From: Phaeodactylibacter xiamenensis
GTDB taxonomy: Bacteria; Bacteroidota; Bacteroidia; Chitinophagales; Saprospiraceae
DNA length: 64,000 nt
Assembly (NCBI RefSeq): GCF_000759025.1
Contig: NZ_JPOS01000084.1
Location: 186,001-250,000, forward strand
Reading direction: 5' to 3'
Part shown: piece after piece, positions 27,020 through 36,167 of the stretch
How the letters are laid out: each line of letters opens with the position of its first letter
Numbering within the stretch: position 1 is the first letter of the stretch
Notes under the pieces: model-generated
What the model was told of the DNA's origin: nothing
The model's database searches: none
Seen by the model: the letters and a program-made list of their open reading frames with translations, nothing else
Program-made: the position numbers and the translations under genes

Positions 27020-29789
27020 AAAACTGCCCTCGTCCGTCCCCGTTCGTTCGGTTGTAGGGAATGTTCAGGAAGTCCAGTGAGCCAGGCTTCACACGAATGT
27101 AAAAGCTGTAGGTACCCCGAAGTGGCTGCCAGTTGGCGCCTGCTTCCCAGCAGTGGAGATCACGCTGGAAACCTACCGATGGATAAGTAATCCCTTTTCT
27201 TACAAAATCGTACCCAAAGTTACCGATATTGATAAACCAGTTGGGCGTCAGCTGTATGCTGCCGCTGCAGTTGATGGTGTTTGTGGCGATGAAAAAGGTA
27301 TCCCGCCCGTCCGGCATCCCCTCCCAGTTGAGGGAAAGGTTGTGGCTGATGCGGAAATTCTCGAACAGGCTCAGGAAGTCCTTTTCTTCTACCCGCTGCA
27401 GTCCTCTTTCCTGTCTTTCCAATTCTGCTTCTGCATCATAAATTTCCTCCTCCTTATCGCCCTGGAATAAGGCTCTGATCTTCCCAACGGTCAGGTTGGT
27501 ATTGAAGCGGGCTGTGGCCTGATCGAAACGCAATAAGCGGTTTTCGGTTTCCCAAAGCAGGTCGTCTACCCGCCGGCCATTCTCGTTGACCCGGTAGGGG
27601 TCGAAAGTGGCGCGCAGGCCTACCGTAGTCATGCCTTTGAACATCCGCGTGGTACCCGAAATATTGACCGGGCTCCACTTGAGAGAGTCTGCCGCAAAGT
27701 TATAGTTGCCGGAAACGATGATGTTGTCGAAGAGCTTCAGTTTTTCCTCCGTGGAGTCCTTCTTGGAGAAGTACTTCGCTTCAAAAATATTATTGAGGCT
27801 GTAGCCAACACTCATCTGCTGCCCGGCAGTGGATGGGCTGCCAAAAATCCCCCCCTGGAAGATAGAGTAGGTGTCGAACTCATCCCGGGTATTCGGGTCT
27901 CTCACCTCCCGGAAATAGCCCAGATCCGGGTTTGTGTAATCAGGAGTGTAACCGAAAGAAATACTGGGCTTCATCACATGGCGGATGCCCCGCAGCCAGC
28001 CCTGCCCGAAGCGCATGGTACCGAAAACCTGCGTATTGAGGCTTACGCTGGCATTGAACTGCCGGTAGGCTTCGAAACCGCCCACCTGCCGCTCTGTGAT
28101 TTCGCCGTAGGAAAGTGTGTCCACAAAGTCTATGCCCCTATCTGAAATCGTGTCCAGCTCCAAAGCCGTAGGGTCAAAATCCCGGCGCAGGGTGCGCAGG
28201 TACCAGACTTCATCGTAGTTGACCGAAGGGTTGAGGTTGAAGTACTTGAGGACTTTAAAAGAGGTACCTAGATTGGCCCGTTGTTGGACACCAAACTGGG
28301 CATTTTCAATTGTTTCCTGCGTAAAAAGCGTGGAATCTTTAGCCTGAAACCGGTTACGGGCCTCCGCATCGTAACGGAAAGTAATGGCTTCATACCACTT
28401 CTCAGGCCCGGTCCTGTTTTTGCGCTTGAACGGGTTAATAGCCTGTGTCTGAAACCTTACATTGGGGAAGCTGACTGTAACGTCGCCCGTATTAGAGTTT
28501 TGGTTGTGGTTGAAGGAAGCCGTCAGGTTGATAGGCTTGTCCCGCCAGTTTTTTCTAAAGTTCAGGTTGGACCGAAGCTGGTTTTCCAGTACCCGCTGAT
28601 CGTTGAAGACCCGTTGCTGATAGTTGTTGCTTTGGATATTGATAGAACCACCAAAGTTGATCGTCGGATGAGCGGACTGTGCCTGCTGATGGCTCCATTG
28701 AAAGATGAAGGACTTGGGCTGGGAAATGTTACCCTCCAAATCTTCGCTTCTTCGTACGTCGTAGCCGATATTGAAATTGCCGTTGTACTTATAGCGCTTG
28801 TTGTAGTTGGAAAGCGCATTGACCCCCCAGGTCCCTTTAAGGTAAATATTTCCTGTGAGGGACAGATTGAAGTGGTCGCCCAGGGGGAAGTACCAGCCGA
28901 TGCCTTCCAAACCAAAGCCCCACTGCGGGGAGTACTGGTAATCACGCGGGAACAGCAAGCCCGTTGATCGCCCCTGCGGTATCGGGAAAAACCCAAAGGG
29001 TAGCCAAACCGGCGTAGGCACGTTCATGATTTCCAGATTGGAAGGGCCCACCACAACGAGTTTATTGGGAATGACTTTCTGCTTGCGGCTACGGATGCCA
29101 AAGTGGGGCTCCTCATGCGTACAGGTGGTAAAAATGGCATTGGAGCTGTACACCACGTTTTGGTCTTCCGCCGTGCTGTCTTGTGCTTCCTGTGTGACGA
29201 ACTTGGACTTTTGCCCGCGGACTACCACATCATTCTGCGTGGTGACCACATCGTAGACCACCCCTTTCTTCGTCGAAAAATTGTAGCGCATACTATCTGC
29301 CGTAAAGCTTTGGCTGGCATCCGAAAACTCCGGCAAACCCGCCGGCCGCCCCAGGCTGTCGGGCATACCCGAAGCGGTCACGATGTTCGTCTTCCAGTCA
29401 AAGATAATATGGTCCGCTTTCAGGTTAATAGTGGTATAAGTCACTTCCGCTTCCCCGTACAGATGTACCCGCTGATTGGCAATATCATAAACCATTGAAT
29501 CGACAGCAGAGTATTGTACCGGAGCATCGAGAGAATCCTTGGAGAAAGAAATTTCGCGGGTTTCACGCTGGCGGGGCAACAAGGTATCCTTTGGTAGCGT
29601 ATCTAAAGAGGCCCTTACCGGGTTGGTACTGAACGGCAAGGTATCCCCGGGCATGGCACGGGCTGCGCTGTCCACCTGCATCTGAGCCGATGGCGGCCGT
29701 TTATCCCGCTCATTTACAGGCTCCTGCGCCTGTAGATAAGGAAGGCTGCACAGCAGGAATACAATAATTATTAATAACTTTGTCTTCAA
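27018..29789 (-). CDS. lptD: LPS-assembly outer-membrane protein LptD-like
   Basis: 923 residues. Signal peptide MKTKLLIIIVFLLCSLPYLQAQ, then an OstA/LptA-like beta-jellyroll (YGEAEVTYTTINLKADHIIFDW and SFTADSMRYNFSTKKGVVYDV), then a large beta-barrel ending YIRVKPGSLDFLNIPYN. It inserts lipopolysaccharide into the outer leaflet. VPTPVWLPFGFFPIPQGRSTGLLFP is the conserved LptD proline-rich segment of Bacteroidota (core LPFGFFPIPQGR). The start codon is TTG at 29789: no in-frame ATG occurs before residue 37, and an in-frame TAA lies upstream. Divergent from the amidase gene by 23 bases. Confidence 0.9.
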   Translation of the reverse strand: MKTKLLIIIVFLLCSLPYLQAQEPVNERDKRPPSAQMQVDSAARAMPGDTLPFSTNPVRASLDTLPKDTLLPRQRETREISFSKDSLDAPVQYSAVDSMVYDIANQRVHLYGEAEVTYTTINLKADHIIFDWKTNIVTASGMPDSLGRPAGLPEFSDASQSFTADSMRYNFSTKKGVVYDVVTTQNDVVVRGQKSKFVTQEAQDSTAEDQNVVYSSNAIFTTCTHEEPHFGIRSRKQKVIPNKLVVVGPSNLEIMNVPTPVWLPFGFFPIPQGRSTGLLFPRDYQYSPQWGFGLEGIGWYFPLGDHFNLSLTGNIYLKGTWGVNALSNYNKRYKYNGNFNIGYDVRRSEDLEGNISQPKSFIFQWSHQQAQSAHPTINFGGSINIQSNNYQQRVFNDQRVLENQLRSNLNFRKNWRDKPINLTASFNHNQNSNTGDVTVSFPNVRFQTQAINPFKRKNRTGPEKWYEAITFRYDAEARNRFQAKDSTLFTQETIENAQFGVQQRANLGTSFKVLKYFNLNPSVNYDEVWYLRTLRRDFDPTALELDTISDRGIDFVDTLSYGEITERQVGGFEAYRQFNASVSLNTQVFGTMRFGQGWLRGIRHVMKPSISFGYTPDYTNPDLGYFREVRDPNTRDEFDTYSIFQGGIFGSPSTAGQQMSVGYSLNNIFEAKYFSKKDSTEEKLKLFDNIIVSGNYNFAADSLKWSPVNISGTTRMFKGMTTVGLRATFDPYRVNENGRRVDDLLWETENRLLRFDQATARFNTNLTVGKIRALFQGDKEEEIYDAEAELERQERGLQRVEEKDFLSLFENFRISHNLSLNWEGMPDGRDTFFIATNTINCSGSIQLTPNWFINIGNFGYDFVRKGITYPSVGFQRDLHCWEAGANWQPLRGTYSFYIRVKPGSLDFLNIPYNRTNGDGRGQF

Positions 29790-29812
29790 GGATACAATTC
29801 TAAGTTGTGCTT

Positions 29813-31360
29813 ATGACGAAAGCGGTAACTTTTCTACCAACGCTGTTTCTACTCGCTTTGCCGTTTACCGGTACCGGGTTTAACTTTTCATTATCCTTTC
29901 CCGCACCAGCTATGGCTGAGGCTGCCTGCCATTCGGGCTCCGATCATTCGGGCTGCCCGGTGCACAGGCGCGGCAAAGTTATAAAACCTGCCAGATTATC
30001 GGAGGATTTCTCACAAGGGATACCACTTCCCTTTCCGGCTTTTCAAAAAGCCCTGGGCTTACCGCCCGATTATCGGATCAAAACCGTAGTCATTGACCCT
30101 GGCCATGGCGGGCATGACCCCGGCTGCCTGGGCGGTAATTCCCGGGAGAAACACCTGGCTTTGGCTATTGGGCTGAAGCTGGCTCAGGAGATGCGGCTCC
30201 ATTATCCGGGCCTTAATGTGATCCTGACGCGAGATTCCGATGTTTTCATCCCACTACACGAACGGGCGGCGATTGCCAACCGCAACGATGCAGACTTATT
30301 CATTTCTATCCACTGCAATTATATGCCTGGCTCCTCGGCTACCCACGGAAGCGAGACTTACGTAATGGGCCTGCATACCGCAGAGCATAATCTTAAAGTG
30401 GCCAAGCGGGAGAACGCTGCGATCCTGCTGGAGGAAAATTATGAGGCCAACTACGACTATGACCCCAACTCTCCGGAAGGGCATATTATGCTCAATATGT
30501 TCCAGAGTGCCTACCTCGAACAAAGTATTCTGTTTGCAGAAAAAGTAGAGGGGCATTTTGCAAAAGCCAACCGCAAGAGCCGGGGTGTCAAGCAGGCCGG
30601 CTTCGTAGTCCTTAAGGAAACAACGATGCCGAGTGTGCTGGTGGAAACCGGTTTTCTTAGCAACCGCTCTGAGGAAGCTTACCTGATGACGCCACAGGGC
30701 CAGGCGGTGGTGGCCGGAGCGATGCTTGCTGCCTTTGAAGATTACCGGCGGCACGTAGAAAACAGCCCTGAAGCCCAGCCTTTGGCAACCGCACCAGTTG
30801 CTGTTCCGGCGCGCGTCTTACAGCAGGAAGAGCAGTTTCAGCCCGATCAAAAGCCTGACCCCAACCCGCCGCCTCTGTCTAAGGGGCGCTATCTCGTTGC
30901 CCGTTCACCAGAAGCAGCACCCAAGTCTTATAGGCCGCCAGCCGAGCCTGATCCTATCCCTTCTGCTTACCAACGAAAGGTAGAAAGCGTTGAGGTTCGT
31001 CCTGAGCCTGCTATACAACCTCTGACCCCACAGCCAGAACATACTACTGAGGGCAGCCCAATGCTCCGCGAAGTCACCCTATATGATCTGGGCATTAGCC
31101 TGCATGTCCAACTGGCAGCTTCCAAAGACCCTTTAGATACCTCTCACCCCAAGTGGGACAATACCGGTTACCTGATCGAGGTGGTCCGGGAAGGAGAATT
31201 TTTCAAATACCAGGCCAAGAACTTCACTTCTATTTACCATGCCACACAGGCTAAAGGTTTACTGGAAAACCGAGGGTTTCCGGGGGCTTTCATCGTGGCT
31301 TACCGCAATGGCAAACGCATTTCCCTGGATGAAGTGCGGCAGGCATTGGGCGCACCTTAG
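29813..31360 (+). CDS. N-acetylmuramoyl-L-alanine amidase with SPOR-like C-terminus
   Basis: 515 residues. Signal-like hydrophobic N-terminus (MTKAVTFLPTLFLLALPFTG). An Amidase_3 zinc hydrolase domain spans about 90-305: VVIDPGHGGHDPGC (zinc His), EKHLALAIGLKLAQ (zinc Glu), LFISIHCNYMP (zinc His) and VLVETGFLSNRSEE (catalytic Glu). It cleaves the amide between MurNAc and the stem peptide in cell-wall remodelling. A Pro-rich linker (360-420) leads to a C-terminal segment at about 425-510 (LHVQLAASKD, FKYQAKNFTSIYHATQAKGLL) with the look of a SPOR peptidoglycan-binding domain. ATG at 29813 chosen over GTG at 29807. Confidence 0.88.
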   Translation: MTKAVTFLPTLFLLALPFTGTGFNFSLSFPAPAMAEAACHSGSDHSGCPVHRRGKVIKPARLSEDFSQGIPLPFPAFQKALGLPPDYRIKTVVIDPGHGGHDPGCLGGNSREKHLALAIGLKLAQEMRLHYPGLNVILTRDSDVFIPLHERAAIANRNDADLFISIHCNYMPGSSATHGSETYVMGLHTAEHNLKVAKRENAAILLEENYEANYDYDPNSPEGHIMLNMFQSAYLEQSILFAEKVEGHFAKANRKSRGVKQAGFVVLKETTMPSVLVETGFLSNRSEEAYLMTPQGQAVVAGAMLAAFEDYRRHVENSPEAQPLATAPVAVPARVLQQEEQFQPDQKPDPNPPPLSKGRYLVARSPEAAPKSYRPPAEPDPIPSAYQRKVESVEVRPEPAIQPLTPQPEHTTEGSPMLREVTLYDLGISLHVQLAASKDPLDTSHPKWDNTGYLIEVVREGEFFKYQAKNFTSIYHATQAKGLLENRGFPGAFIVAYRNGKRISLDEVRQALGAP

Positions 31361-31469
31361 CCTCTGTATGGACTGGCTATTGAGGTGGCCAAAGGAATCT
31401 CCTGCCGACAGCTCCTGCTCTACTGGAGAAGTAAACGGCCGAAAATTACCGTTTTACCCTAAAGGGCTA

Positions 31470-31477
31470 TACCTTTG
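31470..31477 (+). promoter_or_regulatory. -7 promoter box of the MCE gene
   Basis: Exact TAnnTTTG (TACCTTTG) 22 bases before the ATG of the MCE/MlaD gene. No clear -33 TTTG; the box lies after the amidase stop, so the MCE gene can be transcribed on its own. Confidence 0.55.
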
Positions 31478-31499
31478 CGACGCTTAAACTAATACGACC

Positions 31500-32537
31500 A
31501 TGTCAAACGAAGTAAAGGTAGGTCTTCTTGCTATTGTAGCCATCGCGGTCTCTTACTGGGGCTATAAATTCATTATGGGCAAAAATGTCTTGCTCAAGTC
31601 CAACACTTATAAGGTTTACTACCCAAAGGTAGACCGTATGCAGGTGGGCACACAAGTCTTTATTAATGGTGTCACCGTAGGTAGTGTGGCTAAAGTGGAA
31701 CTGCTCAATGACGTGGACCGTACTGTAGAGGTGGTCCTCGACCTCATTCCCGATATGACTATTCCTAAAGATACCCGCGCGGTGATTGTAGCGACCGGCT
31801 TTATGGGTGGCAAAGCGGTCAAGCTCATGTACGATACGCCCTGTTCCGGCGAAGATTGTGCGGAGCCAGGTGATACACTCGAAGGAGAATTCAGGGGGTT
31901 GCTGGACTCTATGGTTGGAGAGGAAGCTGTTGGCGACTACGCCGCCATCCTTCAAAAGAGCCTTCAAAAGGTCATCGACACCCTCAACTACGCCCTGCTC
32001 AGCGAAGAAAGCCAATCGCCCATTGCGAATACCATGCGTAACCTGGACGCAACGATGGCCAACCTCAACTCTTCCACCGCTCAGCTCGATCAGCTCATGC
32101 GGCGGTCATCCGGCAATATCGCAAGTTCCCTTAAAAATGTTGAGTCTATAACCGGGAACCTGGAAAAGAACAATGCCAAAATTGCAGCAATTATCGCCAA
32201 TGCAGACAGTCTGAGCAGTCAGTTGGTAGCTGCCGACCTGGAGAAAACCGTCAACGAGATCAATGCCTCTATTCAGGAGCTGAAAGGCACCCTTGAAAAT
32301 GCCAACAAGGCAATTGCCGGTGTATCCGGACTGGTTGATGGTATTAAGGAAGGAGAAGGTACCCTGGGGCAACTCATGAAAGATGAAGCCTTGTACCGCA
32401 ACCTCTCCAACCTGACCCGCGAAGCTGATTCTCTGGTTACCGATTTCCAGGACCGCCCCTACCGGTATATGCCGCTTAAGAGCCGTCGGAGAGTGGAACG
32501 TTATGACCGTCAGGACGCTCAAGAGGCTGGGAATTAA
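31500..32537 (+). CDS. MlaD/MCE-domain lipid-transport protein
   Basis: 345 residues. One N-terminal membrane anchor (VGLLAIVAIAVSYWGYKFI) followed by a single MCE domain at about 38-115 (YKVYYPKVDRMQVGTQVFING, VGSVAKVELL, ATGFMGGKAVKL). A helical region at 150-320 with heptad-like Leu/Ile spacing resembles the tube-forming part of MlaD/PqiB proteins. It is the substrate-binding part of an ABC lipid transporter moving phospholipid between the membranes. No mlaE/mlaF partners are adjacent. Its last 62 bases overlap the convergent DUF2867 gene. Confidence 0.88.
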   Translation: MSNEVKVGLLAIVAIAVSYWGYKFIMGKNVLLKSNTYKVYYPKVDRMQVGTQVFINGVTVGSVAKVELLNDVDRTVEVVLDLIPDMTIPKDTRAVIVATGFMGGKAVKLMYDTPCSGEDCAEPGDTLEGEFRGLLDSMVGEEAVGDYAAILQKSLQKVIDTLNYALLSEESQSPIANTMRNLDATMANLNSSTAQLDQLMRRSSGNIASSLKNVESITGNLEKNNAKIAAIIANADSLSSQLVAADLEKTVNEINASIQELKGTLENANKAIAGVSGLVDGIKEGEGTLGQLMKDEALYRNLSNLTREADSLVTDFQDRPYRYMPLKSRRRVERYDRQDAQEAGN

Positions 32538-33891
32538 GGTAGCGCCCGAAGTGATACATTACCCAAAGGTGTGCTAGTGCCTGCGTCAGGTTGTAAACCA
32601 GCCAGGGCAGGCGGGGCACAAACTCGTGGATAGCCGCAATAACGTACCGGCCGCCCAACACACTTCGGAATTCCAGCCAGCCATGGTCCCGGCGCTTCAC
32701 CAATTGCCCGCCAACGATGTAAAACAGTTGCCGGTTCGCATCGCTGCGGTCCGGGATAAACTTTAAGTGCAGTAGTTCAAACCCTCCAATACGAAATACC
32801 GTAGTCTGCCCCCGGTGGTCGGCTTTTAGAAGATACCGAAAGTGCCGGGGCAGCCAGGTCTGATATCTTTTGGCTACCCAAATTGCGGTGTGATCGGCCG
32901 GGTTAGGCAGTCGCTGTACACTTCTTACCGTATTTTTTTCTTCCCTGCGCTGCTGCTCGTCTGCTAAGGGTAAAGCCGGTAACTGTTCCTCCTCTTTTAG
33001 TGCCTGCCTCGCTGCCTCTTCAAAACACTGAGTGGGCGGCACCTCTGCCATCAGTTGATTGGAGCTTCCTTTAAGGTCCCAGCGCAACGTGGCAATCAGC
33101 GGGGAGACCACGGTCGGGCTTAGCCCTGAAAACAAAGCCACCCAAAGGCGGGAAAGCCCAGGCAGATTAAAAGGCAGGGCGTAAATCCAGCGCCTCCTGC
33201 CCTTCAGTTTCGCCAGCTTTTTGAGCATATCAAAGTAGGTAGTCACCTCTTTCCCCACGATATCATATTCCGCGTTGTAATAGTCAGAATTCCCCAGGAC
33301 TGCATCAATAACCCTGAGGGTGTCCTCCAATCCGATGGGCTGTGTTTGGGAAGTCGTCCACTTTGGGCACAGCATGAGCGGTAAGCGGTCTACAAGGCGG
33401 TCCAGGATCTTGAAGGAAGTCCCGCCCGGCCCTACGATGATTCCCGCCCTAAGAGTGGTCAGCGGAACAGATGTGCTCTCCAGGGTTTTTTCCACTTCCG
33501 CACGGCTTCTCAGGGGACGGGCATCCGGCAGCTCCCCCTCCGGCAGTATACCGCTCAGAAAAACAATTTGCTGTACTGCATTGAGCTCTGCCGCCCGGAC
33601 GAAGTTGTCTGCCAGCAGCAAATCAGTATTGTCGAAGGAACCTTGGTTGAGGCGGGTGGAAGGGCGCATGGAGTGCACCAGATACAAAGCATAGTGCGCG
33701 CCTTTAAGTGCTTCGCGGCTGGCCGAAAGGGAGTATAGGTCAACCTGCCGCCATTCCACATTAGGGTCTGCTTTTTCCGGGGACATCGTCTTGCGGCTTA
33801 GCGCAATAAACCGGTATTTATGCCGGTATCGGTCCATAAACCAGCGACCAATAAAACCAGTAGCTCCAGCAATAGCAACGGTAGGCTTCAT
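32476..33891 (-). CDS. NAD(P)-binding short-chain dehydrogenase-like protein with DUF2867 domain
   Basis: 471 residues from the ATG at 33891 (MKPTVAIAGATGFIGRW). The atypical SDR half (1-270) has the nucleotide-binding GATGFIG, HYALYLVHSM, IVFLSGILPEG and RAGIIVGPGGTSF. The C-terminal half is a DUF2867 domain at about 300-465 (VGGQLVKRRDHGWLEFRSVLGG). This YbjT-like architecture is common and its substrate is unknown. The C-terminal 20 codons overlap the end of the MCE gene on the other strand. Gene starts 36 bases from the folK stop, same strand. Confidence 0.85.
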   Translation of the reverse strand: MKPTVAIAGATGFIGRWFMDRYRHKYRFIALSRKTMSPEKADPNVEWRQVDLYSLSASREALKGAHYALYLVHSMRPSTRLNQGSFDNTDLLLADNFVRAAELNAVQQIVFLSGILPEGELPDARPLRSRAEVEKTLESTSVPLTTLRAGIIVGPGGTSFKILDRLVDRLPLMLCPKWTTSQTQPIGLEDTLRVIDAVLGNSDYYNAEYDIVGKEVTTYFDMLKKLAKLKGRRRWIYALPFNLPGLSRLWVALFSGLSPTVVSPLIATLRWDLKGSSNQLMAEVPPTQCFEEAARQALKEEEQLPALPLADEQQRREEKNTVRSVQRLPNPADHTAIWVAKRYQTWLPRHFRYLLKADHRGQTTVFRIGGFELLHLKFIPDRSDANRQLFYIVGGQLVKRRDHGWLEFRSVLGGRYVIAAIHEFVPRLPWLVYNLTQALAHLWVMYHFGRYLNSQPLERPDGHNVPLSDGS

Positions 33892-33927
33892 ATTCACCAA
33901 ACGGAGAAGCTACCAGAAGGTTCGCTA

Positions 33928-34416
33928 TTATTCTGACTGGAAAGGCAAAGCAGGCAAAGCATCGTTGCAAAGGCTCCTCAGCTCCCGGGTCGTTTTCTTT
34001 AGACGTGGGTGAACGAAATCAGGCGCAATGTCCAGCAGAGGGGCCAGGACAAAGTTGCGCTCATGCAAATGCGGGTGAGGAAGGGTCAGCTGATCACTTT
34101 CCCAGATGATGTCACCGTAGTACAAAATATCAATATCGATCAGCCGCTGCCCCCATTTTTGTATTCTTACCCGCCCCATATCAAGTTCGATTTCCAAAAC
34201 CGTATTCAACAACCCAATAGGGTCAAGGGCGGTTTCCAGTTCCAGGGCCTGATTGAGGAAATCCGGTTGGTCCCGGACACCCCACGCTGCTGTCTCAAAA
34301 ATTCGGGAAAAGTGAAGGATAGGCCCGACGGTGTCCTTAAGTGCGGATGCCGCGAGTTTGAGGTTTCTGAGCCTGTCGCCCTGATTGCTGCCCGTATGCA
34401 AAAAGACCCGTTTCAT
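33928..34416 (-). CDS. folK: 6-hydroxymethyl-dihydropterin pyrophosphokinase
   Basis: 162 residues from the ATG at 34416 (MKRVFLHTGSNQGDRL). Transfers pyrophosphate from ATP to 6-hydroxymethyl-7,8-dihydropterin in folate synthesis. Motifs: TGSNQGDR near 8, VRDQPDFLNQALELET near 69, and the signature RIQKWGQRLIDIDILYYGD near 102 with the magnesium-binding aspartates. HPHLHERNFVLAPLLDIAPDF completes the domain. Divergent from the tetR-like gene. Confidence 0.95.
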   Translation of the reverse strand: MKRVFLHTGSNQGDRLRNLKLAASALKDTVGPILHFSRIFETAAWGVRDQPDFLNQALELETALDPIGLLNTVLEIELDMGRVRIQKWGQRLIDIDILYYGDIIWESDQLTLPHPHLHERNFVLAPLLDIAPDFVHPRLKKTTRELRSLCNDALPALPFQSE

Positions 34417-34482
34417 ATTAGTGTGAAGGTAAAGTTTTATTCTGATATCCGGGATTACATCTCTTGCAAGTTGCATTTACAG

Positions 34483-34492
34483 ACCGATCGGT
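34483..34492. promoter_or_regulatory. Probable TetR-type operator
   Basis: Perfect palindrome ACCGATCGGT in the context CAGACCGATCGGTTTATT, 21 bases before the first ATG of the TetR-family gene and in the control region shared with folK. The sequence and spacing resemble self-operators of TetR/AcrR regulators (GACCGnTCGGTC type). Confidence 0.6.
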
Positions 34493-34513
34493 TTATTTTT
34501 GTACCAACCATAC

Positions 34514-35113
34514 ATGAAACCCATGTCAAAATCAGACCGTACACGCCAGCAAATCATCGAAAAAGCCGCTGCACTATTCAATCAGCGCGGGTTCGCCGGC
34601 ACATCAATGGGCGATATTATAAAAGCGACCGGACTGTCTAAAGGCGGCGTTTATGGTAATTTTTCCAGCAAGGAGGATATTGCCGTGGCGGCCTTTCAGC
34701 ACGCCGTTGATCAGGTGCACCAGCAAGTCCGTGCCCGGACCCGCGTCATTGAGCACCCCATTGATAAACTTAAAGCCGTCGTCTACTTTTATAAGGAGCA
34801 TGCTGCCCAGCCCCCCGTTGAAGGTGGTTGCCCCATACAGAACACCGCTATTGAGGCAGATGACGGTAACCTGCTCCTCAGGGAACATGCCATCAAAGCG
34901 GTTGGGATTTGGCACGACCGGATTGTAACCACTCTTAAAACCGGGCAGGAAAAGAGACAGATTCATCCTGATGTATCTCCCGAAGACTTCGCCACCCAGT
35001 TTATTGCCACCCTGGAGGGCGGGATCATGCTGGCTCAGCTGCACAAAGAAGACCGGTATTTCAGTCCGGTAGCCCAGTTGCTGTTGCAGATGATTGAACA
35101 ACTCCAACCCTAA
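34514..35113 (+). CDS. TetR/AcrR-family transcriptional regulator
   Basis: 199 residues. The N-terminal helix-turn-helix domain is canonical: RQQIIEKAAALFNQRGFAGTSM, then GDIIKATGLSKGGVYGNFSSKEDI. The ligand-binding half includes PVEGGCPIQNTAIEADDGN, similar to the TetR_C_11/YcdC-type group. The start could be the ATG at 34523 instead (MSKSDRTRQQ). Probably represses itself and the alpha/beta hydrolase 12 bases downstream through the palindrome at 34483. The ligand is unknown. Confidence 0.92.
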   Translation: MKPMSKSDRTRQQIIEKAAALFNQRGFAGTSMGDIIKATGLSKGGVYGNFSSKEDIAVAAFQHAVDQVHQQVRARTRVIEHPIDKLKAVVYFYKEHAAQPPVEGGCPIQNTAIEADDGNLLLREHAIKAVGIWHDRIVTTLKTGQEKRQIHPDVSPEDFATQFIATLEGGIMLAQLHKEDRYFSPVAQLLLQMIEQLQP

Positions 35114-35125
35114 ATCCTCAAATAC

Positions 35126-36043
35126 ATGCCCATCACAAAAGATATCCGCTACCTCTCTTCTGACTATCAGGACCCTTCGCCGGAACAGCCCGTCCAATAT
35201 CCACCGGTTTTAAAGGTTATCCGGTTTATGTTTGGCCTGTTTGGCTATATATTCCCCAAAGCCATGGCCAGGCTGGCGTACCGCTTTTTCTCTACGCCCC
35301 GCATTCGCGCCCGGCACAAAACCAGTGATGCCCTGCTCGAAAGCGCCCGCTTATTTGAATTTATGTACGGCAGGCAGTTGCTCAAAGGGTATGAATGGGG
35401 CTACGGCGGGCGGACTATACTCCTGGTGCATGGATGGGAGTCGCGGGGCACAGCACTGCGGACTTTTGTCCCTCCACTGGTCGAAAAAGGATATCGCGTG
35501 GTCGCTTTCGACGGCCCTGCTCACGGGCACTCTGATGGCAAACGGACAAACCTCCCTCACTTTGGCGGGGCTGTCCGGGCCATTATCAATCAAATTGGAG
35601 GAGTGCACGGCATTATTACTCACTCCTTCGGGGGCGCTTCCACTGCTTTTGCCCTTTCCAACCTCGATCCTTCCATCAAGGTCGAAAAGCTCGTCCTGAT
35701 CGGCGTACCGGACAAAATGGAAAAGGTGCTGAACAACGCTATGGAAACCCTCAATGTCCCGCCACCTACTGCCCGGGAGTTTATCCGGTATATAGAGCAG
35801 AAAGTGAAGTTCCCACTCCATCACGCCGACACCTCCAACGCAAAAATCTCAGCAAGTGTGGGAAAAGTGCTGATCGTTCATGATGAAACGGACGCCGTCG
35901 TTGCTATTGAGGAAGCCCGCTCCGTTTTTGAGGCATGGGACAACGCAAGCATGCTCATTGCCAATGGCTACGGGCATTACCGGCTCATGAAGAACCCTGA
36001 CCTCATCCGCGAAGTTGCCGACTTCATTCACGGGAGCTCCTGA
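35126..36043 (+). CDS. Alpha/beta hydrolase
   Basis: 305 residues. Oxyanion region LLVHGWESRG near 92, DGPAHGHSDGKR near 125, nucleophile elbow ITHSFGGAS near 162 (Ser in a T-H-S-F-G context in place of the usual GxSxG), acid in VLIVHDETDAVV near 250 and histidine in GYGHYRLM near 283. It has an unusual amphipathic N-terminal segment (VIRFMFGLFGYIFPKAMARL) that could bind a membrane. Co-transcribed with the TetR regulator, which probably controls it. Esterase or lipase activity is a guess from the fold. Confidence 0.88.
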   Translation: MPITKDIRYLSSDYQDPSPEQPVQYPPVLKVIRFMFGLFGYIFPKAMARLAYRFFSTPRIRARHKTSDALLESARLFEFMYGRQLLKGYEWGYGGRTILLVHGWESRGTALRTFVPPLVEKGYRVVAFDGPAHGHSDGKRTNLPHFGGAVRAIINQIGGVHGIITHSFGGASTAFALSNLDPSIKVEKLVLIGVPDKMEKVLNNAMETLNVPPPTAREFIRYIEQKVKFPLHHADTSNAKISASVGKVLIVHDETDAVVAIEEARSVFEAWDNASMLIANGYGHYRLMKNPDLIREVADFIHGSS

Positions 36044-36167
36044 CCCTGGATTTATGTTGACCATCCGACCGATAAAGAAATGTGGGAGGTGTAGTTTCAA
36101 ATTTTGATTATTTTAGCCAAGTTCAAGCCTGATTTAGGCTGGAAAAACAAACATTAACCTGGCAAGC

